Virus record (IMG/VR): IMGVR_UViG_3300033997_000092
Span: 1 to 64,000 of that record
Length of the DNA stretch: 64,000 bases
Direction: 5' to 3' (one strand)
From: a virus
Part shown: in pieces, positions 49,059 to 57,903 of the stretch
How positions within the stretch are numbered: position 1 is the first letter of the stretch
Layout of the letters: each line of letters opens with the position of its first letter
The notes under the pieces: model-generated
Told to the model about the DNA's origin: nothing
Seen by the model: the letters and a program-made list of their open reading frames with translations, nothing else
Databases searched by the model: none
Translations under genes and position numbers: made by a program

Positions 49059-51460
49059 TACACTTGTCCCAGATTTAATAACTGAAGTACAGGGTCATCA
49101 ATATGCAGAGGAACCGTAGCCAGTGTAGGCTTGGTACTAGCTGCAACTTGATTAGAGCGTTCCTGTGCTTTACCTTGATGTCCGTGAACAACTTTAGCAG
49201 TCGCTTTTGGTTTCGATTCTTTTGGTTTCGATCCCGCTGCAACAGCAGCTTCCAGACGAGAAGTAGCAGCGTCACGGTCTTCCTGCTCATATACATAAAC
49301 AGGACTGCGTGGCACTATTATCTGGTCTGAGTCTTGCCCTTCGCGATACATCTTATCGAATTCAGCATCAGAGTAACGAGGACCTGAGCCATATTCAACT
49401 GTGCTGGAGGTTTCAGTAATCTTTTTCTTAGGAGGATTACTTGCTGTGTTTGGTATACCAGGATTAACTGTTGGTTTGGGAGCAGGAGAGTCGGAGTCAC
49501 GGCTAAACTTGTTGAACATAGAGGAAAAGAATCCTCCACCTTCTTCAACTTCACGCTCGGTAGTATCTATCATCTTAGTGATGCGTTCGGTTGAATCAAG
49601 TTGACTATCTTGAATCTCCCTAGATACTTCTCCAAGTTCTTCCTGTTGATCTGCTCCAAACTTAAAGAAGTTTTCAATGGAGTTTTGTGTAGTGGTAGAA
49701 TCATCTAACACATCAGCACCCACATCGTAAATCTTTTCAGCAGCTTTCTCACCAAGATCAGCAAGACCTAATTCTTCAGCAGCAAAATATCCTGCAACGC
49801 TACCAAGCAATCCACCTATAGCCGTACCGACCAGTGGAACTACACTTCCTATAGCTGCCCCAGCTGCGGCACCTGCCAATGCTCCAGATTGTTTTCCTGC
49901 AAATCTGCCTAATAAACCAGCAGTGCCTTTATCACGCTCTTCCTCTGTAGCGTATTCTTGTTCACGCTGGGCAACAACGTCTTGATACAAAAACACACTA
50001 TCTAAGGCTGAACCAACAAGGCCACCAGCACGTACAGACTTTAAGCCGCCTAATTTTGAATCAACAGGTAGCTTAGTTTTAACATCAGGTGTTACCGTAG
50101 GCTTTATACCAGGAGCCGCTGCGTTGGGAGCAGAAACAGTATCAGGTACAGCAGGAGTACTGGGTGACATTACTTTAGCAGCAGCGTAGCCAGCTCCAGC
50201 TAGGCCTGCTGTAGCAAGCAATGTTCCTGTTGTTAGAAATGAAGAATCTTCCTCAACAGGTTCAGCTTTAGCTTTTTGTTGTGCCAGTTTACGTTCGCGG
50301 CTTTCAAGTCTGATTTGACCTAAACGCTTTTCATCGTAATCATCTTCGGATAATGCCTCTAGTCTCTCACGCTCAACACGGATTTCATCTTCTTCAGCAG
50401 CAATCTGTTCAGGACTTAAAGTGTTCCCGCCAAACGCACCGGATAAACCCCCCATACCATACTTAGTAAGAGCGCTATCAGCGATAAGAGCTCCTGTACC
50501 AGCGAGTAATGTGCCGCCTGCGATAGTAGCTAAGTTGTCACGTATGCCATTGTACACCCAACCAGCAGCACGTCCAAATTTACCGCCTGCTTTTGCTTTT
50601 GGTGCGTCAGAAGTATTGTCAGGAAAGTCTGCATCTATACGTGTAGGAAGATTGATTTCATCTACAACAGTCGGTAAATTCATACGACGAGAAGGTTTAG
50701 CATCTACGTCGGGACCAACTGTGCGTTTACGTTGTTTACCGTATTCGCGTACATCAGCATTAGTTTCTTTCTTAGGCTTACGGCGCTGCTCTGCTTCAGG
50801 CTCTACAGTGCGTTTACGTCTGCGGCTAGGAATATCGTCGTCAACATCAGGCATACGTCTTGACGAACGACGGCGTTTAGCATCAACATCAGTGTCACCT
50901 TTGCCCTTACCACGGCGGCGCTTCTTGCGTTTGCCAGGCATATCGAAGCCAATAAGATCATCGAGGAGTCCTAGTAAACCATCGCCCATGTCAGTTTGTT
51001 GGTTCAACAGGTTCTGCTGGTTTGCTTTGCTTTGGATAGCCATGTTGGCTTCTTTACGCAACGCATCTTTCCTACGTTGTTTCTCGGCTGCCTTGTACTG
51101 CTTGTCCAAAACATCGTACATGCTCTCAAGTAATTCAGTTTGTTTTTCTGATTGTGCATGTATAGCAAGTAATCCGCCTTCAAGCATATCCAAGTCGATG
51201 TCAACAATTTCCTTGTCATCATCTGATTTAGATACAGTAACATTTATCTCTGGAGGCAGACCAGCATCGACTTCAATAGCGGGTTTATACTCACCCTGAC
51301 GCCGATTGATCATGTCTGTACCAGGAGTAACTACATCAACAAGTTCCTGCATATCATCATGTAGGAGTTCTGCTTGATCTAGCATAGCGCCGAAGAAATC
51401 GATAGAGTTATCCAACAAGTCATGGACATTACTATCGATTTGCGTGAGTTGGATTTCCAT
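49058..51460 (-). CDS. Tape measure protein
   Basis: The start is ATG 51460, 6 bases after GAGG and overlapping the upstream stop. The 800-residue protein is the longest in the tail cluster. It has an N-terminal helical part, a very basic region (KRKKRRRGKGKGDTDVDAKRRR, about 175-265), acidic helices and a glycine-zipper membrane segment (GALAGAAAGAAIGSVVPLVG, about residues 530-565). A low-complexity C-terminus follows. Tape measures set tail length and can insert into the host membrane during DNA entry, and glycine zippers are typical. Disordered basic stretches are less usual, and this is why I am not fully certain. Confidence 0.65.
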   Translation of the reverse strand: MEIQLTQIDSNVHDLLDNSIDFFGAMLDQAELLHDDMQELVDVVTPGTDMINRRQGEYKPAIEVDAGLPPEINVTVSKSDDDKEIVDIDLDMLEGGLLAIHAQSEKQTELLESMYDVLDKQYKAAEKQRRKDALRKEANMAIQSKANQQNLLNQQTDMGDGLLGLLDDLIGFDMPGKRKKRRRGKGKGDTDVDAKRRRSSRRMPDVDDDIPSRRRKRTVEPEAEQRRKPKKETNADVREYGKQRKRTVGPDVDAKPSRRMNLPTVVDEINLPTRIDADFPDNTSDAPKAKAGGKFGRAAGWVYNGIRDNLATIAGGTLLAGTGALIADSALTKYGMGGLSGAFGGNTLSPEQIAAEEDEIRVERERLEALSEDDYDEKRLGQIRLESRERKLAQQKAKAEPVEEDSSFLTTGTLLATAGLAGAGYAAAKVMSPSTPAVPDTVSAPNAAAPGIKPTVTPDVKTKLPVDSKLGGLKSVRAGGLVGSALDSVFLYQDVVAQREQEYATEEERDKGTAGLLGRFAGKQSGALAGAAAGAAIGSVVPLVGTAIGGLLGSVAGYFAAEELGLADLGEKAAEKIYDVGADVLDDSTTTQNSIENFFKFGADQQEELGEVSREIQDSQLDSTERITKMIDTTEREVEEGGGFFSSMFNKFSRDSDSPAPKPTVNPGIPNTASNPPKKKITETSSTVEYGSGPRYSDAEFDKMYREGQDSDQIIVPRSPVYVYEQEDRDAATSRLEAAVAAGSKPKESKPKATAKVVHGHQGKAQERSNQVAASTKPTLATVPLHIDDPVLQLLNLGQV

Positions 51461-52431
51461 CAATCACCTCTCGGTCGTCGTTGCGCCTTCTTCATACGGG
51501 CAGCAGCAATTTTATCTTGTTTATCTTTCTGATAAGCGCTGTGCCAATACAACAATTTCTGCAAAGGTGTATCTTCACCTAGAGTGCAGTGCAATTTACC
51601 CATCAATGTGTACTGCATATTCATAACGCTGTCGCTTGATACAACAGGCAGCGAGTTGAACCCATCAAGCTCTTTTGTAACTGTAGGACTGTGACCGCAA
51701 TCACCACATAAAAGTTTGTAGGATAACGAAACCGAATGCTTGTATTTATCACGCAACGCAAATGAGTATGCGTTTTCTTCTGCTATAGATTCACCTAGTG
51801 ATTTGAACTGATCCAGTTTCTCTTGTACTGTCTTACCGTTTAACCACAACAGCAGATTGCGGAATTGAGAAAGCGAAGGCCATTCATTCAAATCTTCCAT
51901 GTCGTCAAGGACTATAGCATCGTGCAATGTTGGAAGTGAATATGTGGTGCCTACATCGGTATAGTAAGATGACCAGTCAACACTGGGAATGATATAGCTG
52001 TACATATATGGATAGAGAAGTTGTGTGTTCTTCCTACCACAAGTGCGCCGTTCCAAGTTTTGGGCAGCTAGTTCCTGCTTTCCTAATTCAAACTTACCTA
52101 GAACTATATTGCGCGGGTCATCTATGTCAGAAATGACTTGAGCCAGACAGTCCCACGTAGAAGTTATTGGCGCATCGGTGTAGCTAAGCTTCCTGATATA
52201 CGAGAATACGTAGCCAATCTCGTCCAGTGTTATGCTCAGTATATCACTGTCATCCAATCCAACACAAACATTACGAAGTAACAAGAACACATCACTTGGT
52301 CTGTGCATGTTCCTGATGGCTTCTATCATAGGCATATCTGCTAAACAAAGCTGCCTTATATAGAGGCTGGAAAAACGATAAAAGCGGTAACCCGTAGGTA
52401 AACCGCCTATAAAATGTACTGGTAGTGTCAT
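51460..52431 (-). CDS. Tail/baseplate assembly protein with Cys pair
   Basis: This 323-residue protein lies immediately before the tape measure gene (ATGA overlap) and overlaps the gene upstream the same way. It is mostly helical, with a C-G-D-C-G-H near residue 243 and a basic C-terminus (RMKKAQRRPRGD). Genes in this place encode tape-measure chaperones or hub-assembly factors such as T4 gp26/gp51. The paired neighbour at 52428 also has a cysteine cluster. Confidence 0.45.
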   Translation of the reverse strand: MTLPVHFIGGLPTGYRFYRFSSLYIRQLCLADMPMIEAIRNMHRPSDVFLLLRNVCVGLDDSDILSITLDEIGYVFSYIRKLSYTDAPITSTWDCLAQVISDIDDPRNIVLGKFELGKQELAAQNLERRTCGRKNTQLLYPYMYSYIIPSVDWSSYYTDVGTTYSLPTLHDAIVLDDMEDLNEWPSLSQFRNLLLWLNGKTVQEKLDQFKSLGESIAEENAYSFALRDKYKHSVSLSYKLLCGDCGHSPTVTKELDGFNSLPVVSSDSVMNMQYTLMGKLHCTLGEDTPLQKLLYWHSAYQKDKQDKIAAARMKKAQRRPRGD

Positions 52432-53285
52432 CTGAAGAAAGAGTGCGCTGATACACTGTAAGTACGTGAGTCCGTCTGCGCCTTACATAAATCACAAGGA
52501 GGACACTGTAACTCATGCACTATACCGTGGGTGGTAGACACATAGAACTTAGAAGCATCATCTATCAATTCAACGGCATTTTCCAACCCACGCAACGTAT
52601 TTATTCTGTCCGTAAGTGTGTGGCCATATTTTAATGGATTTAGGCAGCTGGCCATAGGCAGAAGTTTACGCAGTCGTGGTTGCTCTGCATACAGCTTTTT
52701 GTATTCTGGTATTGTGTCCACACGTGGAATAATGAAATCTTCCGTTTCTTGTTGTGTTTCATCTATATAGCGCAAGTTGGCTATGATAGTTGGAACATCA
52801 ATTGACTTGCGATTGTTGTGGCCGCAGTCCTGCAAACTTCCACGATAGTGATTTTCGTAGTTGTTCTGCATGTGTGTGACAATGCGATTTATTTTACCAG
52901 GACTGAGATTGGTAAACATAAAGTTCTGTGGATCTATACGCATAGCAGATGCCAACATATCATCGTCAGGAACAGCTCCAGTGAAAGCAATTTGAAGATT
53001 TGTACCTGAACACGTCCACAGCCATTCAATAGGTGATTTTGGAAAAGTAAGAACACGGATAATTGATGCAAACGCATAGAAGTCGCCAGATGTCATAAGG
53101 TCGTTTAAACCACTGGCAGCCTGCACAGCTTTGACAAAAAGAGTTTCATCTTCAGTTTCTACGCTGGCACTGCACATCATCATTTCTTCTACACCAAATG
53201 CCCGGACAGTAATCTGGTCAGGCGTATTCGGGTACAATATTCCACGAGAAGCTAAATCAGTTTTATTCATAACATGGGTATTCAT
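52428..53285 (-). CDS. Tail/baseplate assembly protein with C-terminal Cys cluster
   Basis: GGAG lies 8 bases before ATG 53285. This 285-residue protein opens with a beta-like section (QITVRAFGVEEMMMCSASV) and ends with CPPCDLC (about 260-266), a likely zinc site. It is ATGA-coupled to the 323-residue gene, and the two probably form a complex, perhaps as tape-measure chaperones or hub-assembly proteins. No signature fixes the function. Confidence 0.45.
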   Translation of the reverse strand: MNTHVMNKTDLASRGILYPNTPDQITVRAFGVEEMMMCSASVETEDETLFVKAVQAASGLNDLMTSGDFYAFASIIRVLTFPKSPIEWLWTCSGTNLQIAFTGAVPDDDMLASAMRIDPQNFMFTNLSPGKINRIVTHMQNNYENHYRGSLQDCGHNNRKSIDVPTIIANLRYIDETQQETEDFIIPRVDTIPEYKKLYAEQPRLRKLLPMASCLNPLKYGHTLTDRINTLRGLENAVELIDDASKFYVSTTHGIVHELQCPPCDLCKAQTDSRTYSVSAHSFFR

Positions 53286-53310
53286 AACGATCTCCGTCGG
53301 CTCTTTGTTC

Positions 53311-53850
53311 TTATGTATTTACAGATGATCCCTGACCTACTCTAAGGATTTGAGCCGTACAAGCCATCTGAATATTCAATCTCACCCGGTTGTTTTCTTG
53401 GTTGAGTGCTAGAGTTGATATAGATATTGGCCACACATTGTAAACTGTAGACGTACCTATATCTTCGTTTTTGGTATTCATCAGAGTAACAGGTAAGTTT
53501 CTCCAATAAACAGCAGGAACATTGTATCCACCGGACAGTGGATTCTGGACAAGGTGCTTCCAAGTAAGGAAGTAATCCATAGCGCTTAACTTCTGGTCTT
53601 CGTAAACAGTAAGCTCGAAACTATCGATGCTAGATGTTCCTGGTAAAGACAGAGTTGTAGCTGCTATTTCCTTAGTGTTCTGGTTGAACTGAGCAAAGGG
53701 CAATCCAACTTCCTCACAATAAGATGTAGGAAGTGTTTTACCTGCTATGTCTGGAAACGCACGTAAGTACCATTTCCAAGCAAGCAACGGCTCACCAGCG
53801 CCACTATGCACCTGCCTCAACTTATTGATGTCGAGCAGTTCTTTTCCCAT
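53311..53850 (-). CDS. Tail tube-like protein, possibly a tube initiator
   Basis: This 179-residue protein has the tube-fold look: LLAWKWYLRAFPDIAGKTLP, then EIAATTLSLPGTSSIDSFELTVYEDQKLSAMDYFLTWKHLV, then alternating strands to the end. The phrase 'fELTvYED...yFltW' parallels gp19-type tubes, in which the subunit's central strands are followed by a helix. A second tube paralogue close to the tape measure usually caps the baseplate (T4 gp54). Its start forms TAATG with the upstream gene. Confidence 0.5.
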   Translation of the reverse strand: MGKELLDINKLRQVHSGAGEPLLAWKWYLRAFPDIAGKTLPTSYCEEVGLPFAQFNQNTKEIAATTLSLPGTSSIDSFELTVYEDQKLSAMDYFLTWKHLVQNPLSGGYNVPAVYWRNLPVTLMNTKNEDIGTSTVYNVWPISISTLALNQENNRVRLNIQMACTAQILRVGQGSSVNT

Positions 53851-54230
53851 TAACCGACCGTCATATCAAATGTATCGAATAGGGTACGAGCGGCATTGGA
53901 TTCTATTGTCGACCAGAAAGCATCAGGCAACTTCTTGTTATCTGGTTTACGAGAAGACATAACTTCATCGTACCAACTATCTACCATAGCAACAAAAGAC
54001 GACTTAATGTTTTGTATTGCACGAAGTACATCTTGGTTACGGAAAGCAAGAGCAGCTAGCAGGCTGGAAGCATGTTTAGCATGTGTCTTTGACCGTTGGC
54101 CGATAGTAACAAGTTTCTCGCATAAGTCTTCTGGAACCTGAGCGGCTTTAAGATTCTGCTTGATAGTAGGCAACGACACGAAAAGAGTTCCTTGCCTCAT
54201 TACAGTAGGTGACGCATGTGTTTTAATCAT
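53850..54230 (-). CDS. Hypothetical tail-region protein, 126 residues
   Basis: AAGGAAAG precedes ATG 54230. A helical, slightly basic protein (LCEKLVTIGQRSKTHAKHASSLLAALAFRNQDVLRAIQNI). Location between the tube and tape measure genes suggests a tail-assembly role. Not recognised. Confidence 0.45.
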   Translation of the reverse strand: MIKTHASPTVMRQGTLFVSLPTIKQNLKAAQVPEDLCEKLVTIGQRSKTHAKHASSLLAALAFRNQDVLRAIQNIKSSFVAMVDSWYDEVMSSRKPDNKKLPDAFWSTIESNAARTLFDTFDMTVG

Positions 54231-54239
54231 TGTCTTTCC

Positions 54240-54929
54240 TTATAATATCACGGACATCAGATGGTAAAGCTTGCCATCAATACGAGCAGAGCCAAATTCT
54301 ACATCAACTGTTCTATCCAGTTTTTCAACAGCGCGTTCACTGTCGTCTTCCCACTTACCGTAAGCTAATGGCTGGAGCCCTTTCTTGTCTTGATATTGAC
54401 GCAGTACAGGTTCAGCATCATAGTAATAGTAGACTTCCCCAGGAAGCATTTCTTGGGCGAACAAAAACTTAATCTTGTTCATACCAGGAACTTTGATTTT
54501 TTGCAGCTTAGCAGTAACCAATTTGTCTTCGCGTATTTGCGATTTGAACGGGCTAGTTCCTGTAGGAGCAGCCGCTTTTGGTTGAGCGTCAGGCTTGCTT
54601 ACTTTAACGAGTGTGTCGAGTTGTTCAGGGCCAGGCAACACAGGTCTGCCATTTACCTTACCTTTATAAGGCTTTGACGCATCCAGTAGACGTTTAAGCA
54701 CTTTAGGCTCAAACTTAAACTGTATAGATACATCACTTTCGTGGACAACTACAACTTTTGATTTAGTTGCCAGTACACCAAATCTGTCATTCTGATCGAA
54801 GTCAAGATCATACGCACGGTGGACGTTCTTGAACATCAGAGGCTTTTTACCTGTGTACTTGTACCACTTGTAATCTGCTTCTGTTTTCTTAGAGGCAGAT
54901 AGAGATAACATCAGGAGCTTTATACTCAT
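54240..54929 (-). CDS. Virion-associated protein sharing a domain with the 864-residue protein
   Basis: This 229-residue protein starts with a possible signal-like stretch (MSIKLLMLSLSAS). Residues 68-92 (SIQFKFEPKVLKRLL...PYKGKV) match the large late protein at 36452-39046. Downstream is a Pro/Ala-rich linker (PKAAAPTGTSP) and a second domain, with EVYYYYDAEPVLRQYQDKKG. Its ribosome site is AGGT/AAAGG just before ATG. It lies between the basic 104-residue gene and the tail genes. The shared domain suggests a module that binds a common virion partner. Confidence 0.5.
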   Translation of the reverse strand: MSIKLLMLSLSASKKTEADYKWYKYTGKKPLMFKNVHRAYDLDFDQNDRFGVLATKSKVVVVHESDVSIQFKFEPKVLKRLLDASKPYKGKVNGRPVLPGPEQLDTLVKVSKPDAQPKAAAPTGTSPFKSQIREDKLVTAKLQKIKVPGMNKIKFLFAQEMLPGEVYYYYDAEPVLRQYQDKKGLQPLAYGKWEDDSERAVEKLDRTVDVEFGSARIDGKLYHLMSVIL

Positions 54930-55240
54930 CCTTTACCTGCCTTTTGAATGTTTACAATGGTTTGAATACGGCGTACAAGGTTGTTGTACTCCATTTTAAG
55001 GCGCATGGCCTCTGCACGTTTCTTAGCGTGTTTCACAGGGTCACCGCGACGCAGATGAATACTATCCAGCCTAGAGATTATCTTGGCACGAATATTCTTC
55101 AAACGCTTACGGAGTTGCTGTAGCTGAGTACGTGTTAAGTGTTTGCGTCTTGGACCAAAACGGCGCTTACGAGGACCACGATAGATATAAGGCTTTGTCG
55201 TGTTTACGTCTGCATAAGAAACCGATACTGATATAAGCAT
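54926..55240 (-). CDS. Very basic small protein, possibly exported
   Basis: ATG 55240 follows GGAG by 6 bases; a TTG at 55258 is inside that site. The 104-residue product begins MLISVSVSYADVN, a short possible signal peptide, and is then extremely basic (GPRKRRFGPRRKHLTRTQLQQLRKRLKNIRAKI). Such charge suggests DNA, RNA or membrane binding. It follows the tail tube gene and its terminator, and overlaps the 229-residue gene by ATGA. It might be packaged with the DNA or injected. Confidence 0.45.
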   Translation of the reverse strand: MLISVSVSYADVNTTKPYIYRGPRKRRFGPRRKHLTRTQLQQLRKRLKNIRAKIISRLDSIHLRRGDPVKHAKKRAEAMRLKMEYNNLVRRIQTIVNIQKAGKG

Positions 55241-55250
55241 AATACACTCC

Positions 55251-55276
55251 AGAAACAAAGAAGGGGCCGTAGCCCC
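55251..55276 (-). terminator. Rho-independent terminator after the tail tube gene, with a UACG loop
   Basis: On the - strand GGGGC-TACG-GCCCC (55263-55276), capped by an extra-stable C(UACG)G loop, is followed by TTCTTTGTTT. It would let the abundant sheath and tube messages end before the less-needed assembly genes. Confidence 0.8.
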
Positions 55277-55285
55277 TGTCTTTTA

Positions 55286-55840
55286 TTATGCACCAGCAAT
55301 AATACCAGCAGGGCGCGCCATTGGGTTTTGAACGCGGGTGTAGTCATCGAACGCGAACTCTACGTTACAAGGCAAAGCTGTAGCCATACCGTCGAACGTA
55401 AGGTCTTGTACTGCTTTAACCCAGAAGCCGTGAATTTCATATGACTCTTTGGTAGCACCTTTAGCATCAAAGATGTTTAAGGTTGCAGTAACGGCGTATT
55501 CAGATTTGAACAAGCCACGTTGTTCTTCTGTAGTACGTTCAATGTTTGCCCAGTCTTCACAGATTTTGTGAATACGCATGTCAGCGTTTTCCACGAACTC
55601 AGCACTGATAGTACCAGAGAAAGTTTTACGGCCTGCATAACGCAGCGTGTGACCGTGAGCTTCCTGTAATACTTCTTCAATTGTCTGACCGGGTTTGATG
55701 AACGTCTTACATTGCAGACGGAACGCACGGCCACCGTCTGAAGGAAGTCCTGGCGGCAATGCTGGGATAACTAACTCAAAGCTATCTGACAGCAAAGGAT
55801 CGCCTACGGACTTAAATTCACTTAATGTTACCTTAGCCAT
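55286..55840 (-). CDS. Tail tube protein (gp19-like)
   Basis: A 184-residue protein directly after the sheath gene, as in most myoviruses. SDSFELVIPALP, GHTLRYAGRKTFSGTISAEFVENADMRIHKICEDWANIER and the closing strands (GFWVKAVQDLTFDGMATALPCNVEFAFDDYTRV) are the tube-fold pattern. It polymerises into the inner tube through which DNA passes. GGAG precedes ATG by 7 bases. Codon use here is more optimal and GC-richer than in the + strand block, consistent with high expression. Confidence 0.85.
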   Translation of the reverse strand: MAKVTLSEFKSVGDPLLSDSFELVIPALPPGLPSDGGRAFRLQCKTFIKPGQTIEEVLQEAHGHTLRYAGRKTFSGTISAEFVENADMRIHKICEDWANIERTTEEQRGLFKSEYAVTATLNIFDAKGATKESYEIHGFWVKAVQDLTFDGMATALPCNVEFAFDDYTRVQNPMARPAGIIAGA

Positions 55841-55852
55841 TATCTCGCTCCA

Positions 55853-57475
55853 TTAACTGCGATCAACTAAACTTTCAGCAAAACGGATAGCACCACGTTT
55901 AGGAACAATCGCGTTAAGATGAATACGTTTCGTGTACCGTGTTGGATCGAGGAACACGTCACACACCAGGTCACCATTAGCAACCCATTCGTTTGGATTG
56001 TTGCGGCTGTCGCACACAACGTCATACCAATCCAGACCACGGTCAACACGGATAGGCTCAAGCATATCACGCATCTGACGGTTAATCTGAGACTGAAGGA
56101 AACTGTCGTTCGGCTGGAACACAGAAGACAGTTGACCGAAACGTACAATACGATGCAGTATTGCTAACAAGCGGCGCACACCGATGTCGTTCAGTGGAGA
56201 CTCAACACCGTACAGTGTATCTGCGTTCCAAATCACGTTACCATAGCCGCTCATGTTGCGGATATAGTTGATTTGGTTCTCAGTCAGTGCATTGCGGTCA
56301 CCTTGATCGTAGTCATAGCCAAGTGCTTCAACACCGGACAACACACCACGATTTGTACCAGCAGGAGCAAACCAAGATTTGGCTACACGGTCTGTACGTG
56401 CAAACACACCACCAACTTTACCACTCGGAGGAACAAAGTAACTGCGAGAGTTATCATCATCAAACAGTTTGAGATAAGGAGCATACAATGCAGCCGTAGA
56501 GCTGTTCATGTTCAATGTGTTACGACGGAAGTTGATTGCACGGTCAGGACGTACTAAGTTTTCTGGTAAGTCCAACACAGCTATACAGTCAAGGCGATTA
56601 GCAGCAATCTCATTGATTTTGTGCAGTATTGCCTCATTGGTATAGCCAGCACTCATTAAGATGTCCACGTCTACTTCTTCGTAGTCACGGTACAGGTCCC
56701 ACGCACGGAGATAGTCACCGATTGTTGGGTCAACACCGTTATCACCACCGAAGAACTGGCCGTTGTTAACACCAGTAAGAGCATCAGAAGGACCACCAAT
56801 GATTGCATTAATCAACACAGGCTCGTCAGTCTGTTGGAACTCAGGATGGTTCCAGTTGAAACGTACACGAATGCGGTCACTGAAAGTATTAACCACATCT
56901 TCTACGAATAACTGTTTACCGTCTTCTGATTTTTTGTAGAAAGTAGTACAGGCATACTTCTCAACAGGTACGCTTGAATCGCCTTCATACACTTCGATAA
57001 AAAACTGCTGGTAGTCTGGATCGTTTACATCTGGGTACATCACTACGTACAGGTCATCGCCCCACTTGCCGGGATTCTCTGCACTGATTAACATGATGTC
57101 GTTACCAGTTAAAGCAGCTTGTGCTGGGTCAGTCATACCTTGTGCCAGTTTAATAGGCGCACAGAAATTGCTTACTGTACGAATCATAATACCAGCGAAC
57201 TTGGCATCCCGAGCAACACGGGTATAGAACAGGCTGTTACTTTCCGTCAGGAAATGCTCAGCACAGTGAATACCGTAGCTTGTCTTTGGATCTTTTTTAC
57301 CGAACAGCGACTTCAATCGTCCAGTGTCAGTTAATTTCACACGTTGCATGACAGGACCGCGATGGCTAGCAGCACAAATTACACCTGTTGATACAGAGAA
57401 TGTACGCTGGCCTACGGCACGATCAATTTCACTTGTGTAAACACCTGCACTGGGATTATTAGGCCGTATGGACAT
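55853..57475 (-). CDS. Tail sheath protein
   Basis: This 540-residue protein begins PNNPSAGVYTSEIDRAVGQRTFSVSTGVICAASHRGPV, the usual sheath opening. It ends with a region (MLEPIRVDRGLDWYDVVCDSRNNP...GDLVCDVFLDPT) typical of the conserved C-terminal sheath domain. It forms the contractile sleeve around the tube. Length is within the usual sheath range. CTGGAG precedes ATG. Its place immediately before the tube gene supports the call. Confidence 0.9.
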   Translation of the reverse strand: MSIRPNNPSAGVYTSEIDRAVGQRTFSVSTGVICAASHRGPVMQRVKLTDTGRLKSLFGKKDPKTSYGIHCAEHFLTESNSLFYTRVARDAKFAGIMIRTVSNFCAPIKLAQGMTDPAQAALTGNDIMLISAENPGKWGDDLYVVMYPDVNDPDYQQFFIEVYEGDSSVPVEKYACTTFYKKSEDGKQLFVEDVVNTFSDRIRVRFNWNHPEFQQTDEPVLINAIIGGPSDALTGVNNGQFFGGDNGVDPTIGDYLRAWDLYRDYEEVDVDILMSAGYTNEAILHKINEIAANRLDCIAVLDLPENLVRPDRAINFRRNTLNMNSSTAALYAPYLKLFDDDNSRSYFVPPSGKVGGVFARTDRVAKSWFAPAGTNRGVLSGVEALGYDYDQGDRNALTENQINYIRNMSGYGNVIWNADTLYGVESPLNDIGVRRLLAILHRIVRFGQLSSVFQPNDSFLQSQINRQMRDMLEPIRVDRGLDWYDVVCDSRNNPNEWVANGDLVCDVFLDPTRYTKRIHLNAIVPKRGAIRFAESLVDRS

Positions 57476-57507
57476 AAGTGTTCTCCAGTTGTGTCTTCAT
57501 CAATAAA

Positions 57508-57903
57508 TTATGAATACTGTATGGTACAGCGAATAGGATCTTCATATTCACCGACTACAGTAAGCTCGCCCAATATAGGTCCCATCATAATAAACATCTT
57601 ATCAGGAACAGCGAATAATATTGGGTCAGTCATACCAGGAAGCTTGTACATGAGCCGGAATTTGTGTGCGGCTGTAATACTGATGAAGCGGGTAATTTTA
57701 CCTTCCTCGATGACGTGGGCAGAAGTCAAGGACACAGCGGTGTCCAAGCTAGTTATAGCAGCATCAGGCCCAATGCGTACACTGGACGAATTGTGCAAGA
57801 TAGATTCACGGGTATGTTGCGTAGTACAGACACCTTGCACACTGAAAGTAAGTGTTTTTCCAGATTGCCTGTAGCGATTTATACGCATATCTTTGACTGA
57901 CAT
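57508..57903 (-). CDS. Tail/neck-region protein, 131 residues
   Basis: ATG 57903 is supported by GGAGG 7 bases upstream. A mostly beta protein (TLTFSVQGVCTTQHTR...HKFRLMYKLPGMTDPILFAVPDKMF). It overlaps the stop of the upstream gene by ATGA and lies just before the sheath gene, where neck or tail terminator proteins are encoded. Not recognised beyond that. Confidence 0.45.
   Translation of the reverse strand: MSVKDMRINRYRQSGKTLTFSVQGVCTTQHTRESILHNSSSVRIGPDAAITSLDTAVSLTSAHVIEEGKITRFISITAAHKFRLMYKLPGMTDPILFAVPDKMFIMMGPILGELTVVGEYEDPIRCTIQYS

Noticed and set aside
50421-51299. 292-residue open frame on the + strand within the tape measure gene
   Set aside because: It is antisense to the tape measure gene, has no ribosome site in a plausible operon position, and its Ser/Arg/Pro-rich product reflects the codon pattern of the real gene.
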